Source of the DNA: Paralithodes platypus
Lineage: Eukaryota > Arthropoda > Malacostraca > Decapoda > Lithodidae
Assembly: GCA_032716605.1 (NCBI GenBank)
Contig: CM064523.1
Location: forward strand, 39,312,026 to 39,376,025
Length of the DNA: 64,000 nt
Reading direction: 5' to 3'
The position numbers were made by a program, and so were the translations under genes. Positions 32,969 to 44,199 of the stretch are shown piece by piece (the stretch's first letter is position 1; every line of letters begins with the position of its first letter). Under the pieces are notes generated by a model. It did not search any database. It was given only the letters and a program-made list of their open reading frames with translations, and was not told the origin of the DNA.

Positions 32969-34774
32969 TGTGACGCCTGCCAGCGTTGGCAGAATCACCT
33001 CCCGGTAGCCACTAGCGCTCGCCAGGGCAGTGAAATGGGCTACAGTCTATCTACAATGTTGTACTTTCTTTCTTGTGAATTGTCATGTCACAGGCAGTAT
33101 AGAAGTGGTCTTTCTTTTCGACTCTGACAATGCATTATATTTTATATCATGAGTTGAACATAAGATGCATTGTAGTGAAGGAGAGAGAGAGAGAGCGAGC
33201 GAGCAGGGTGGGGGAGGTGAGTGTTGCTTTTCCTCCTCCTCCCTCCCCCCTCCCGGAGGAGTTGCTCGCCCGCGTGGTCTTTTCACTCGGTTTTGATTGG
33301 CTGGTGGTTCCTGGCGCCTTCTGCAGGCCTGCTGCCTGGTGACGTAGCGGTCTGTGATTGGCTGACCACCATGCCTTTGTGTGTGACCCTGGAGGGGTCC
33401 CGAGGAGCTATTCTCTTCAGAGCTAGCCTGACCAGCATACCCTTCACATGTCCCCTTGCTACCTGTCTCCCGACTTCTACCTATAGAACACTTTCTCTCT
33501 CTCTCAACTTCTTACCTCTCATTCTTCCTATCTATTTAATATCATAACTCCCCTTTGGTTTTCCACGATTTCATACATCGGCCATCGTATTATATGCTGA
33601 AGCTCTCAGATATTATATGTTTAGTTAGGCATTTTGGAGGGGTTACCATTTTGTCTGTAGAGGTTCGACACACTCATGGTGCCTCCCTGCCTATTCCTTG
33701 GCTGTCTGCTGGGCTATTTGATGCTAGACTGGGGTGAGGCCATTGTTGTTGTGATTTCCGATGTGTACTAGGTTTTGTTGAACCTGTACAATCGCAATGG
33801 AGACGTAGGAAGCCTAGGTGGTCTTTCTCACTGTGTACCTTGTGAGTTTAGCACTGTGTTGCGAGTGAGGGTTTTGCCTCTGCCACCCAACACTGTGCTA
33901 ACTCGTTTGCTTTGACTTTGAGAAGGTCGCCAGGAGAGAACCAGATACTAGCGATCTGGATCTCTCAAGAGAGCACCCCGTCAATTAACGTAATTTGGCC
34001 GCACAGCCTTAAGGACCTCGCTAGGCTACGAGCCGCTTGCTCAGCCATTGTTTCCTAGCCTACGACATCCCAGCTAGACTTTATTAGCCTAGCAGACACC
34101 CTTTTAGAATTATAAACTCTTGTTATGTATGCAGCATTCTTATTTACGTTGACCGTAAGCCTTGGTTGTTGTTGAGTTGCACAACCTGAACAGGTTTTTT
34201 GAGTTGCCTGACTAAGTACTTCTTTTGTTGTTGGAGGTAATACTAGTGTGCATTTATCGTTATTCCCGTGTCAGTTAACACTGTCTGCCTCTACACTTGT
34301 CCTATATTGTCCCTGCTTTATATAACAGTTCAAAATCCGATACGATCATCTTACCCCAGCATCAGACTTTCTTCAGAAGCTTCCTGCTTGATGCTTTGGG
34401 ACTTTCGTTCACTTTCTTTAGTATAGGAGTGACAGTTCATTATTGTTTAGAGTAACTTTAAATATACCTTCTTCTAGTTTGCATTAAATCATTGCAGTGA
34501 TTTAATTAAGATCTCTATCTTTTCCTTGTATACCTTATTAACGTAATTGTATGTTGTTGTGATCAGGCTGTATCAGAGATCATCAGCCTGTAGTAGTAGT
34601 GCACTTATACTGAGTTATAGGATACCCCGTTATCGCAGATTTAACTCTGGAGGGCATAGGTGTTTTTTGTGCGCCGGCATTATAAGTTCAGGGGTTGGAT
34701 CTAGTGTTACCGTTGTGGCTGTGTGCCTTTCTAGTCCAATGAGCCCTTGTTTTATACGAGCCCCGGTCGTAACA
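32969..34774 (+). repeat. 3' LTR of LTR element 1
   Basis: 1806 bp, nearly identical to 26800-28604 by eye with scattered substitutions and short indels, which implies a fairly recent insertion. Confidence 0.88.
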
Positions 34775-35215
34775 CAAGGTGTGTGAAATGAAGAAGTTAT
34801 AGGCCAATGCATGGTAATGGTGTTTGAGAGAACACTACAAACTTAAACAAACAAATATAAATTCAAGAAAGCTTAGCACATGAGAAAAATATAATGAATC
34901 CTAGGAATAAGGGCCTGTAAGAAATTAGTATTTGGGAGCTGTACTGAGGAAATACAGTAAACTGTAGACCAAGATGATATAAAGCAAAATGCAATGGAGA
35001 AGGGTGATTCAAGATTTATATCCAGAATGGATATAACTGTAAAAATCACTGAGGAATTATAGTGGAATGCTCCCCCACTCAAGTATGGAAGTAAGTAGAA
35101 CACCTGGTATTGGTAGACCACCAATAGTATGGGAGAAGTGGAAAATATGCTGTTAATATAGTTACACATGATGAAGGAGCATTGTGTCACCTGCAAAGCA
35201 TGGCTTGATAAAGTA

Positions 35216-35977
35216 ACCAGTAGGAATGTCTGCTCTGGCCATCTTTAGCAGGGGTTTCGAAGAGAGAAAACATAATACAGTATAATATATACTCTCCAAA
35301 AATATACAAAACTATTTTATATATTCTTGACTTGACACACAGGGTAGGCTACCCATGTTGTGCACACTATACCATTGAGAACAAATATACTGTAATACAT
35401 ATAATATTTAATAAAAGCAACTGTTACAGAACGCCGAGCCCTACACACGTCCTTTGATGGAGCATTGTGGTGCGTAAGACAATAATCACTTATATTCATG
35501 TACAAAGACAATAAACATGTGCTTTAGTTACCAGTATAATGTTTCTACCTATGGTACAGATGGCCAGATATATAAACCTGATATGTGGGGAAGGAAAAAT
35601 CATTTGACAGTATTAGTAGTACAGTTTCTTATGACAACTTTGTAAATTCATAAGATTAATTTTTAGTTTTATAGCAACATCATTCTTATAAGCCACCAAT
35701 ACTACAGGTATTTTTACTTTCATACTTAAAATCACAGTGAATGCAAACTAATTTGGTCAACTGTACATAGGTACAGTGTTATAGTTAATTAAACAAAATT
35801 TATTATTTTTGAAAGTACAGTAGTTACATTATGAGGCTACAAAGCAAACAATTAACACAAGTAATCCATTAGCATCGACCAGGGTGATTCCGTCCTTCAC
35901 CCCCTTATACTGTAGGCCTACCGGTATACAAGTTTAAAGACTTTTGTCCAAAGAGAGTGTTGTTTCAGTCTATTGTC
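35216..35977. other. AT-rich, no gene seen
   Basis: No protein-like frame and no clear repeat boundary. Confidence 0.45.
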
Positions 35978-36210
35978 CTACATGGCGGCATTCCAGGTGG
36001 CCCTGTTTTGAGCTGCCTCTGTCATCAAGTTATTTGTTTTGAGATCGGACCGTAGTATTTGCTCCCATTTCTTACTAGGTCTACCCCTACATGCATCTCC
36101 CCCCACGTTCACAGTCCGGCATTTCTTCACCCAATTCTGATTATCCATTCTCTCCACGTTTCCAAACCAACCAAGTCTGCTCGTGCATATCACTTTACTG
36201 ATAATTCTTA
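35978..36210 (-). pseudogene. LINE C-terminal fragment
   Basis: The minus frame reads SRLGWFGNVERMDNQNWVKK, RTVNVGGDACRGRPSKKW and ATWNAA. This is the RLRWFGHVERM...WVKKC...GRP-x-K-W...W-x-A terminus of LINE Pol proteins. Only the terminus is present and it faces the opposite way to the next fragment. Confidence 0.75.
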
Positions 36211-36324
36211 TGCCCAGATGCCTTTGTATTTAAATTTCAAACACTATATTTGAAGCAATGAAAATGCTAATTTAATTTGGCGAGATGCAGAGTGTGTGGT
36301 AATCACCGAGAGATATGTCTTCTA

Positions 36325-37655
36325 AGCGTAGTAGGGAAGGTGTACAGTAGGGTAGTGATCGAGAGACTCGAGAGTGAGAGCGAGAATAGAGAAATGGGTA
36401 GGGGACGAGCAGGGCGGTTTTAGGAAGGGAAGATGTATAGACCTGATTTTTGCCTTGAAATGTGTTGTTGCAAGCAGTGAAGAGCATGTACGAGGGTGTA
36501 AAGGTGTCAGTATGTGTGGAGAATAAACAGAGCGAGTTCTTTAATCTGAATATTGGGTTAAAGCAGGGGTGTGTGATGTCCCCATGGTTGTTCATTATAT
36601 ATATGGATGGAGTCATGAAAGAAATACAAGGAAGAGCAGTGGATGTTGGTGAACCGCTGATAAAGGAAGAAAACGAGTGGAAGTTGCCTGTACTGCTGTT
36701 TACCGACGATACAGTTCTGGTGAGCGATAGTGAATGAAAGTTGCAGGGTCTGGTAAATATGTTTGGAACAGTGTATGAAAACAAAATCTGAAGGTAAATG
36801 TGGGGAAGAGTTGCAAGGTCTGGTAAATACAGTACTGTATGTTTGGAACAGTGTCAAAATCTGAAGGTAAATATGGGGAAGAGTAAGGTTATGGTCTTTG
36901 AATGGGGTGCAGCTACAGTGTGAGGTGAGGTTGAACGGTCAGACTATGGAGAATGTCAGCTCATTTAACCCGTACTGTACCGTAGGATACAGTAATAAAA
37001 GTCCCCAGCAGTCCCAAGTAATGTGGCAAAAATGGCAGGAGAGACCACCTATCCACCTCCAAAGATGAGGCAAGACTGGCTCTGTCACCCTTCAGTGGGT
37101 CTCATATAAGCTGAGAAGTGTTGCCAACATGGGAGCAGTGCTCAAAAGGTTGTGGTAACTGGTACAGGGTTGTACAGGCAGTTACAAGGAAAGTACATTA
37201 CTGACGGATATATACGTCGCTGGGACTGGGGAGTTACTTATCTACTGACGTATACAGTATATATGACGCTGGGATTAGAGGGGTTAAGTATTTGGGCAGT
37301 GTGTTGAGTAAAGATGGGAGTATGGATGAAGAAGTGCGGGAGAGGGTGCAACAGGGGTAGAGGGTTGTAGGGACGCTGATAGCAGTAACAAGAAATAGGG
37401 TGGTCAGCATGGAAGTCCTTGCATGATAGTGTGGTGATCCCGACATTGACATACGGGAGTGAAGCATGGACGCTGTTGGAGAGAGACAAACCAAGAGTGA
37501 GAGAGGTGGAAATGAGCTACTTGAGAAGTGCATGCGGAGTTACATGGAGGGAAAGACAGATGAATGAGGAAGTATGAGAGCAGTGTGGTGTGGATATAGA
37601 TGTGCTGGAAAGTGTGAAAATATTAACAAAAATGGTATAATGGGACAAGTTGATT
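36325..37655 (+). pseudogene. LINE RT fragment split by TTAA element H
   Basis: RT blocks in order: VGKVYSRVVIERLESE, then MYEGVKVSVCVENKQSE, GLKQGCVMSPWLFIIYMDGV, and LLFTDDTVLVSDSE where the usual YADD or FADD is FTDD. Then NGQTMENVSSF stops at element H (36969-37283) and resumes KYLGSVLSKDGSMDEEVRER. Thumb and C-terminal segments follow to about 37655 with stops. It is related to the fragment at 21310-22060. Frame breaks and stops make it non-functional. Confidence 0.8.
36965..37287. mobile_element. TTAA miniature element H, inserted in a LINE frame
   Basis: TTAA at 36965-36968 and 37284-37287 bracket a 315-bp insert (CCCGTACTGTACCG at the left, TTAGAGGGG at the right). Removing the insert and one TTAA turns the flanks into an uninterrupted SSFKYLGSV, the expected LINE motif, which proves both insertion and duplication. 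The inverted repeats are weak beyond CCC. The right half repeats GACG-x-ATATA-type words. No ORF. Confidence 0.85.
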
Positions 37656-38400
37656 AAAATATGTAAAAAAATCATACCAAATCTCTCGAGTTGATGTTAC
37701 AAAGCAGAACATTTAATTTGTTGAGAGTTGCTAATAAAGATATATAATTTACATTTTATACAGTAGGGAGATTGTTTGCCTCTGCAACTAAACTTGTAAG
37801 TCTTTGTGAAAACCAAATTTGTTTTTCAACAGTAATTTTTCCTACAGCGGCTTCAACAAAAGCACCCAAGCTAACTGCAATGCCATCCTTGTTTTGACTT
37901 TTTTTTAAATATTCACTCAAGCCTTTCATGTAAGTATCTACCTCGTCTTCACTGCCACACTTTTTACTTTTCTTTGGTGAATTTGTTGCTGCTCGCTTCA
38001 AGTTCTTTCGCTCAACATTCGTGGCAACCTTCGCAGATTGATTGATTGATTGATTTGTTTTTTATTGATTGATTTTTATTGCCAATTGTGTACATACATA
38101 ATATACAATAATACATCATAATACATATATTTGAATGATTGGCATATATAGCTAGCTAAGCAAAAGCTCTATGTAGCTAGCCTTATAGACGTAAGTAAAT
38201 ATTTAATGCTAGGTTACACGGTTATTACAAATATAATATATACAAAACATTACAGTATATTACCTGCTTTATCATGGAATCAGCAAGAATCAACTTAGTT
38301 CATTATTTTCAGTAGTCTTTAAGAATAGGTATGACAGTAGTTACATGAACACTATTAATGGAGAAATGAAATAGACTGGTTTACATAAAATCATCGCTAT

Positions 38401-41400
38401 TTAGTATTGATCTAAAAGGTGTTTCGTAATAGACTTTTTGAACACAAATATAGAAACAGCATGTCTGAATGGTTTGTTAAGGGTGTTCCATAATTTAGCT
38501 CCATTATAGCTAAGACAACGTTGTGCATGTGATGTTCTGCAATATGGGAGTCGTAGCAACTCCTGTCCTCCTCTGGTATTAAAGTTATGGACCATGATAT
38601 GAAAATCGCCCTCCAAACACACAAGACCATTTAAAGATTTATACACAAAGTTCACTACCTGAGCAAACAAAATATCACCTAAATTTAGTAAACCATGTTC
38701 TTTAAATATTGGACCTGTATGAGCATTATAAGATTGGTAAGTCATTATGCGAAGTATTTTCTTTTGTGCCAAGAATAAAGAGACCAGGTAAGTCTTGTTT
38801 GCTCCTCCCCAGATAGCAGAACAGTAAATTATATGAGGGTAAGCCAAAGAAAGGTAAAGTAGCTTTAAGTTATCAATATTCAAGGAATCTCTAGTTTTGT
38901 AAAGAATGCCAGTAATTTTCGATAATTTTACGGTAATGTCATTAATATAAGGTTTCCATGTCATTCCACCATCTACCGTAATACCAAGAAATTTTACATC
39001 ATTAACTTTATTAATTACATGGTTATTTATTTTAATCTCAATATTTGGTAATCGATAGCTAGTAAAATGAGTCACAAGATAATGAGTTTTATTTAAATTA
39101 AGTGTAAGACCATTTTATTTAATCCAGGTTGAAACCTTAGCTATTTCTTCGTTCATTTGGTGTACCAGTTCCATTAGATTATTGCCTTGTAAATAAATGT
39201 TTGTATCATCTGCATATAAAAGAAATTTCAGTTTGGTACTTGAGAATACAATATCGTTAATGAATAATATAAACAAAACAGGGCCAAGCACAGACCCCTG
39301 TGGAACACCATACGCCATAGAATTACATTTAGAACTTACGTTATTATAAAAAACAAATTGCTTCCTTTGACTAAGATAACTAGTGAACCATTTAAGGGCA
39401 GGGCCACGTATTCCATAGTTATGTAACTTTTTAAGTAAAATATCATGAGGTAGGGTGTCAAATGCTTTGGAAAGATCACAGAAAACCGTTAACTGGTATT
39501 GTTTTGTGTCTAAAACTTTATACATTTCCCTAGTTAGCTCATGAACGGCACATTCCGTAGAAGATCGAGGCCGAAACCCGAACTGACACTTCGTTAATAT
39601 AGATTGTGATTCGAGATAATTTATTAGCCTGGATCCCACACGTTTTTCAAATATTTTACTAAATATGGAAAGTAGAGATATTGGCCTGTAATTCTGGGGA
39701 ACACTTTTATCTCCTTTTTTAAAAATCGGAATAACTTTGGCTGTCTGCAGATAATTTGGAAAACACCCGATTTTAAATGACCTATTAATTATATGCTTAA
39801 GAAATGTTATAATTACACTTGAACATTCTTTAACAACCGACACACTTACATCATCATATCCACAAGCAGTATTTTTAAATTTCGTTATTACCGAAACTAG
39901 TTCAGATTCAGATACAGGGGCAAGGTGAAACGAAACATTCACAGGGTTAGGAAGATATGTCTCGAAATCAGTAGGTTCTGTTGAAATATCACGGCGCAAT
40001 TGTTCCCCTACTGAGCTAAAGTAATCATTAAAACCATTTGCTATACTTTCCGGATTAGTAGTTGGTGTATCATTGAATATAAAACTTTGCGGATTTTGAT
40101 TCGGTTTCGTTCGATTCAGTATTGAATTAACAAGGTTCCATGTTTTTCTCACATTACCAGAAAATGCATTTAATTTATTTTTGTAATAGGTATTTTTCGC
40201 CCTTTTAATGGTTTGTGACAAAGTATTTCTATAATTCTTAAAATATTCACCATAGGTGATAGGCCATTTCGCCGATTTTTTCTGTAATTTATGTTTGTAT
40301 TTAATGGAATTAATAATAGCATGGGTAATATATGGCTTATTAATGTGTTTTGCCTTAACCGTATATTCTCGCAGTGGGCAATGTTCATTATACAATGTTA
40401 ACAAAAATTGCATGTATGTATTAAAATCTGAATCTATATCAGCATGATTTATTGATGAATTCCAGTCATATTCATTCAGTGCTTCTTTAAATGTTGTTAT
40501 GTTGTCAGGAGTCAGTAATCTTTTACTTTTTAAGATTTTATTATTTAGGTGGTTTGGCTGATGATATGAGAATGTGGCAAGAACTGGTAAGTGATCACTA
40601 ATTTCCGCAAATACTATACTACTAGAATGATAGTCTTGAATATTATTACTCCATAATACTATACTACTAGAATGATAGTCTTGAATATTACTCCATAATA
40701 CTATACTGTCTATTACTATACTACTAGAATGATAGTCTTGAATATTATTACTCCATAATACTATACTACTAGAATGATAGTCTTGAATATTATTACTCCA
40801 TAATACTATACTACTAGAATGATAGTCTTGAATATTATTACTCCATAATACTATACTACTAGAATGATAGTCTTGAATATTATTACTCCATAATACTATA
40901 CTACTAGAATGATAGTCTTGAATATTATTACTCCATAATACTATACTACTAGAATGATAGTCTTGAATATTATTACTCCATAATACTATACTACTAGAAT
41001 GATAGTCTTGAATATTATTACTCCATAATACTATACTACTAGAATGATAGTCTTGAATATTATTACTCCATAATACTATACTACTAGAATGATAGTCTTG
41101 AATATTATTACTCCATAATACTATACTACTAGAATGATAGTCTTGAATATTATTACTCCATAATACTATACTACTAGAATGATAGTCTTCAATATTATTA
41201 CTCCATATATGATCCAGTAAAGTGGCACTATTACTAGTTATTCGTGTAGGCTTAGTTATGGTTGGGAAGAACATGTGAGAGTACATTAGGGTTATAAAAT
41301 TATGGACTTGTTTGTCTTGATAATTAAGCAAATTTATATTAAAATCGCCCATAATGTAGCATGGAATATTATTGCTTGTAATTATCTCTAATATGTCACT

Positions 41401-41506
41401 GAGGGAATCATGAAATATATTTACTTGCGAATTGGGGGGTCGGTAGATCATACCAACAACAAACCTTTTATTGTTATTATGAACCTCTACGAAAATAGTT
41501 TCGATA
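38401..41506 (-). pseudogene. LINE3 endonuclease-RT ORF with one stop and an expanded repeat
   Basis: The frame opens inside the endonuclease (IFVEVHNNNKRFVVGMIYRP, then MGDFNINLL and LLDHIWSNNI). Thirteen units of a 15-residue repeat follow, then EISDHLPVLATF with the SDH catalytic motif. The RT is complete: ACGYDDVSVSVVKE, VIPIFKKGD, NYRPISLLSIFS, FCDLSKAFDTLPHDIL, YGVPQGSVLGPVLFILFIND and an intact YADDTNIY. A TAA at 39115-39117 cuts the frame just before NGLTLNLNKT; the C-terminal 224 codons continue in the same frame to 38401. The frame extends upstream of 41506 into MADF exon 3, so its first ATG (41583) belongs to the host gene. It lacks the endonuclease N-terminus. Confidence 0.87.
40606..41216 (-). 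repeat. 45-bp coding minisatellite, 13 units, inside LINE3 endonuclease
   Basis: The protein unit is LWSNNIQDYHSSSIV. The unit nearest the N-terminus (IWSNNIEDYHSSSIV) is probably ancestral, differing at one base that gives E instead of Q. Eleven units repeat at exactly 45 bases (from about 40733 to 41183). Two units nearest the C-terminal side are disturbed: one has IDSIV added and one lacks an N. All changes keep the reading frame. Confidence 0.92.
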
Positions 41507-41635
41507 GCAGATGGACTGGCTGGTTGAGGACTGGCTGAAGAGGGACTGCTTTCGGAGGTGTGGTAGTTGTGGAACAGAGGCATCTCCGTATCCCATGAGC
41601 AGGTTGGGTTGCTGTCCTCTTAATTTGTGGAGATG

Positions 41636-43408
41636 TGTTACGACCGGGGCTCGTATAAAACAAGGGCTCTTAATCATTGGACTAGAAAGGCACACAGCCA
41701 CAACGGTAACACTAGATCCAACCCTCGAACTTATAATGCCGGCGCACAAAAAACACCTATACCCTCCAGAGTTAAATCTGCGATAACGGGGTATCCTATA
41801 ACTCGGTATAAGTGCACTACTACTACAGGCTGATGATCTCTGATACAGCCTGATCACAACAACATACAATTACGTTAATAAGGTATACAAGGAAAAGATA
41901 GAGATCTTAATTAAATCACTGCAATGATTTAATGCAAACTAGAAGAAGGTATATTTAAAGTTTCTCTAAACAATAATGAACTGTCACTCCTATACTAAAG
42001 AAAGTGAACGAAAGTCCCAAAGCATCGAGCAGGAATCTTCTGAAGAAAGTCTGATGCTGGGGTAAGATTATCGTATCGGATTTTGAACTGTTATATAAAG
42101 CAGGGACAATATCGGACAAGTGTAGAGGCAGACAGTGTTAACTGACACGGGAATAACGATAAATGCACACTAGTATTATCTCCAACAACAAAAGAAGTAC
42201 TTAGTCGGGCAACTCAAAAACCCTGCTCAGGTTGTGCAACTCAACAACCAAGGCTTACAGTCAACGTGAATAAGAATGCTGCATACATAACATAAGAGCG
42301 TATAATTCTAAACGGGTGTCTGCTAGGCTAATAAAGTCTAGCTGGGATGTCGTAGGCTAGGAAACAATGGCTGAGCAAGCGGCTCGTAGCCTAGCGAGGT
42401 CCTTAAGACTGTGCGGCCAAATTACGTTAATTGACGGGGTGCTCTCTTGAGAGATCCAGATCGCTAGTATCTGGTTCTCTCCTGGCGACGCTCGCAAAGT
42501 CAAAACAAAACGAGTTAGCACAGTGCTGGGTGGCAGAGGCAAAAGCCCTCACTCGCTGCACAGTGCTAAACTCACAAGGTACACAGTCAGAAAGACCACC
42601 TAGGCTTCCCACGTCTCCGTTGCGGTTGTACAGGTTAAACAAAACCTGTTACACATCGGAAATCACAACACCTGTAGCCTTACCCCAGTCTAGCATTAAA
42701 TAGCCCAGCAGACAGCCAAGGAATAGGCAGGGAGACACCGTGAGTGTGTCGAACCTCTACTACAGACAAAATGGTAACCCCTCCAAAATGCCTAACTAAA
42801 CATATAATATCTGAGAGCTTCAGCATATAATACGATGGCCGATATATGAAATCGTGCAGAACCAAAGGGGAGTTATGATATTAAATAGAGAGGAATAATG
42901 AGAGGTAAGAAGTTGAGAGAGAAAGTGTTCAATAGGTAAAAGTCGGTGACAGGTGGCAAGGGATATGTTAAGGGTATGCTGGTCAAGCAAGCTCTGCAGA
43001 GAGTAACTCCTCGGGACCCCTAGGATCACACACAAAGGCATGGTGGTCAGCCAATCACAGGCCGCTACGTCATCAGGCAGCAGGGCTGCAGAAGGCGCCA
43101 GCCAATCAAGAAGCATGGGAAGGCACGCGCGCGAGCCTACAGCGAGGGGGAGGCAGCCCATGTATACGTACGCACACACTACCACCCCACCGCCTATATT
43201 ATTCTCTCTCCTCAACTATATACAATGCATCTTATGTTCTACTCATGATATAAAATGCTTCCCCTTGTCACAGATGAAAAGAAAGACCACCATGGGACTG
43301 TCTGCAACAACACGAACACTATGAAAGAAAGAACAACATTGTAGATAGACTGTAGCCAAATACCTTGCTCCGGCGAGTGCTAGCGAGTGGCCAAGCGAGC
43401 AGCTGAGC
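41636..43408 (-). repeat. 3' LTR of LTR element 2, 5' edge deleted
   Basis: Matches 47619-49439 but lacks the first stretch (TGTGATGCCTGCAGCTTGGC and about 15 more bases), ending at a long G/C homopolymer. Confidence 0.85.
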
Positions 43409-43562
43409 CCCCCCCCCCCCCCCAACACAATAGCTTAATTAATTCTCACTGCTATGCTCCTAGAGCGAGCTTCTACTAGCCCAGCCTTCTGAGAGAAGCA
43501 TAGGTTCGACTCAGAACTTTAGCTATAACATACTTAAACAAAATTTAACTATTAAAGAGTTT

Positions 43563-44197
43563 TTATAGAATTTTAATTTTTAATATGTTTATGGCGGCTG
43601 CACTTACAGGGGCAGCCTGATTTTTCTCCACTCTCAACACACACTGACTGAACGGCGAGGGTTCTCCTGCAAACAAACCCTCCTGTGACAAACAATCAGC
43701 CAAAACATTATCAGTGCCCGTAGCATGCCACACATCTAACTTGTGTTCCGGGAGCACAACAACACCTGGCACTGATAAACTGCCCAGTTCAACACAAGAC
43801 TGGCATTTCTCTTCGCTCTTTCCGGCAACGGGGTCTGCCAAAAGCCTTTCACTAGTTCTACGTTCATGATAGGTCTATGGTGGCGGTCTATGGTGTCGTC
43901 AACTCTCGATAAGGTATAGGCGTCTGTCAGGGATAATGCACACACACTCTCGCAATCAACACACTCACTGATCTTGCCACTTAACACAGGTTGCAAAGTT
44001 ACAGGCAACGACCACTCACGACATTCCTTATCCCTCAGACCCTTTTTCCACATGTCGTCTAGCTCTGTTTTCACGACAGGCTTTTTAGCAGGATTTATAC
44101 GGTAGGGAATTAAACTGAGCCTCGCACTGTCTCCAGCCTCCATGTCGGATTCTACCCCGTACATGGAGAAGCAACAAACATGCGGATGCACTGCCAC
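43563..44197 (-). pseudogene. RT start fused to RNase H end, LTR element 2
   Basis: MYGVESDMEAGDSARLSL and IPYRINPAKKPVVKTELDDM start the RT. REWSLPVTLQPVL, LTDAYTLSRVDDTIDR and VELVKGFWQTPLPERAKR follow. Then comes the same jump to LPEHKLDVWHATGTDNVLAD and CLSQEGL. Relative to element 1 there is a small deletion after DDTIDR. There is no YxDD and no RNase H active site. Confidence 0.8.
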
Positions 44198-44199
44198 AG

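Larger units (their letters stand above)
26800..34774 (+). mobile_element. LTR retrotransposon 1 (Ty3/gypsy type, non-autonomous)
   Basis: 7975 bp bounded by two nearly identical direct repeats (26800-28604 and 32969-34774), each opening TGTGACGCCTG and closing GGTCGTAACA. A four-base CAAG duplication flanks it (26796-26799, 34775-34778). The interior (28605-32968) has Gag, a CCHC knuckle, protease, an integrase C-terminus-like stretch, the first part of RT and the last part of RNase H. The integrase core and the YxDD region are absent. A primer-binding-like TGGCAACCTTGC lies two bases after the left LTR. A G-rich TTGGGCGGGG precedes the right LTR as polypurine tract. Its relative at 41636-49439 lies in the opposite strand. 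Confidence 0.88.
26560..35215 (+). pseudogene. LINE RT fragment split by LTR element 1
   Basis: Before the LTR element (26560-26799) the plus strand contains PTVYADDAVLYTD, an intact RT active-site motif. After it (34779-35215) the pattern CEMKKL, then KYLGAVL-like LGAVLRKYS and PGIGRPPIVW continues. Joining the flanks across one CAAG reads LTDIDKVCEMKKL, so the LTR element landed inside this LINE. The fragment carries many stops and neither endonuclease nor complete RT. Confidence 0.6.
38039..41506 (-). mobile_element. LINE3, CR1-like LINE inserted in the MADF exon
   Basis: Read on the minus strand from 41506 to an AATC microsatellite tail (38039-38060). The six-base GCAGAT occurs at 41507-41512 and 38033-38038 as target duplication. 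It is 5' truncated within the endonuclease and has an RT ORF with a single nonsense codon and a 3' UTR of about 360 bases. It is the best-preserved LINE of the window. Removing it rejoins the host reading frame exactly (PASPSAKVATN). Confidence 0.88.

Noticed and set aside
40606..41216. CRISPR-like or independent satellite
   Set aside because: The repeat is contiguous, in frame and embedded in the LINE3 endonuclease.
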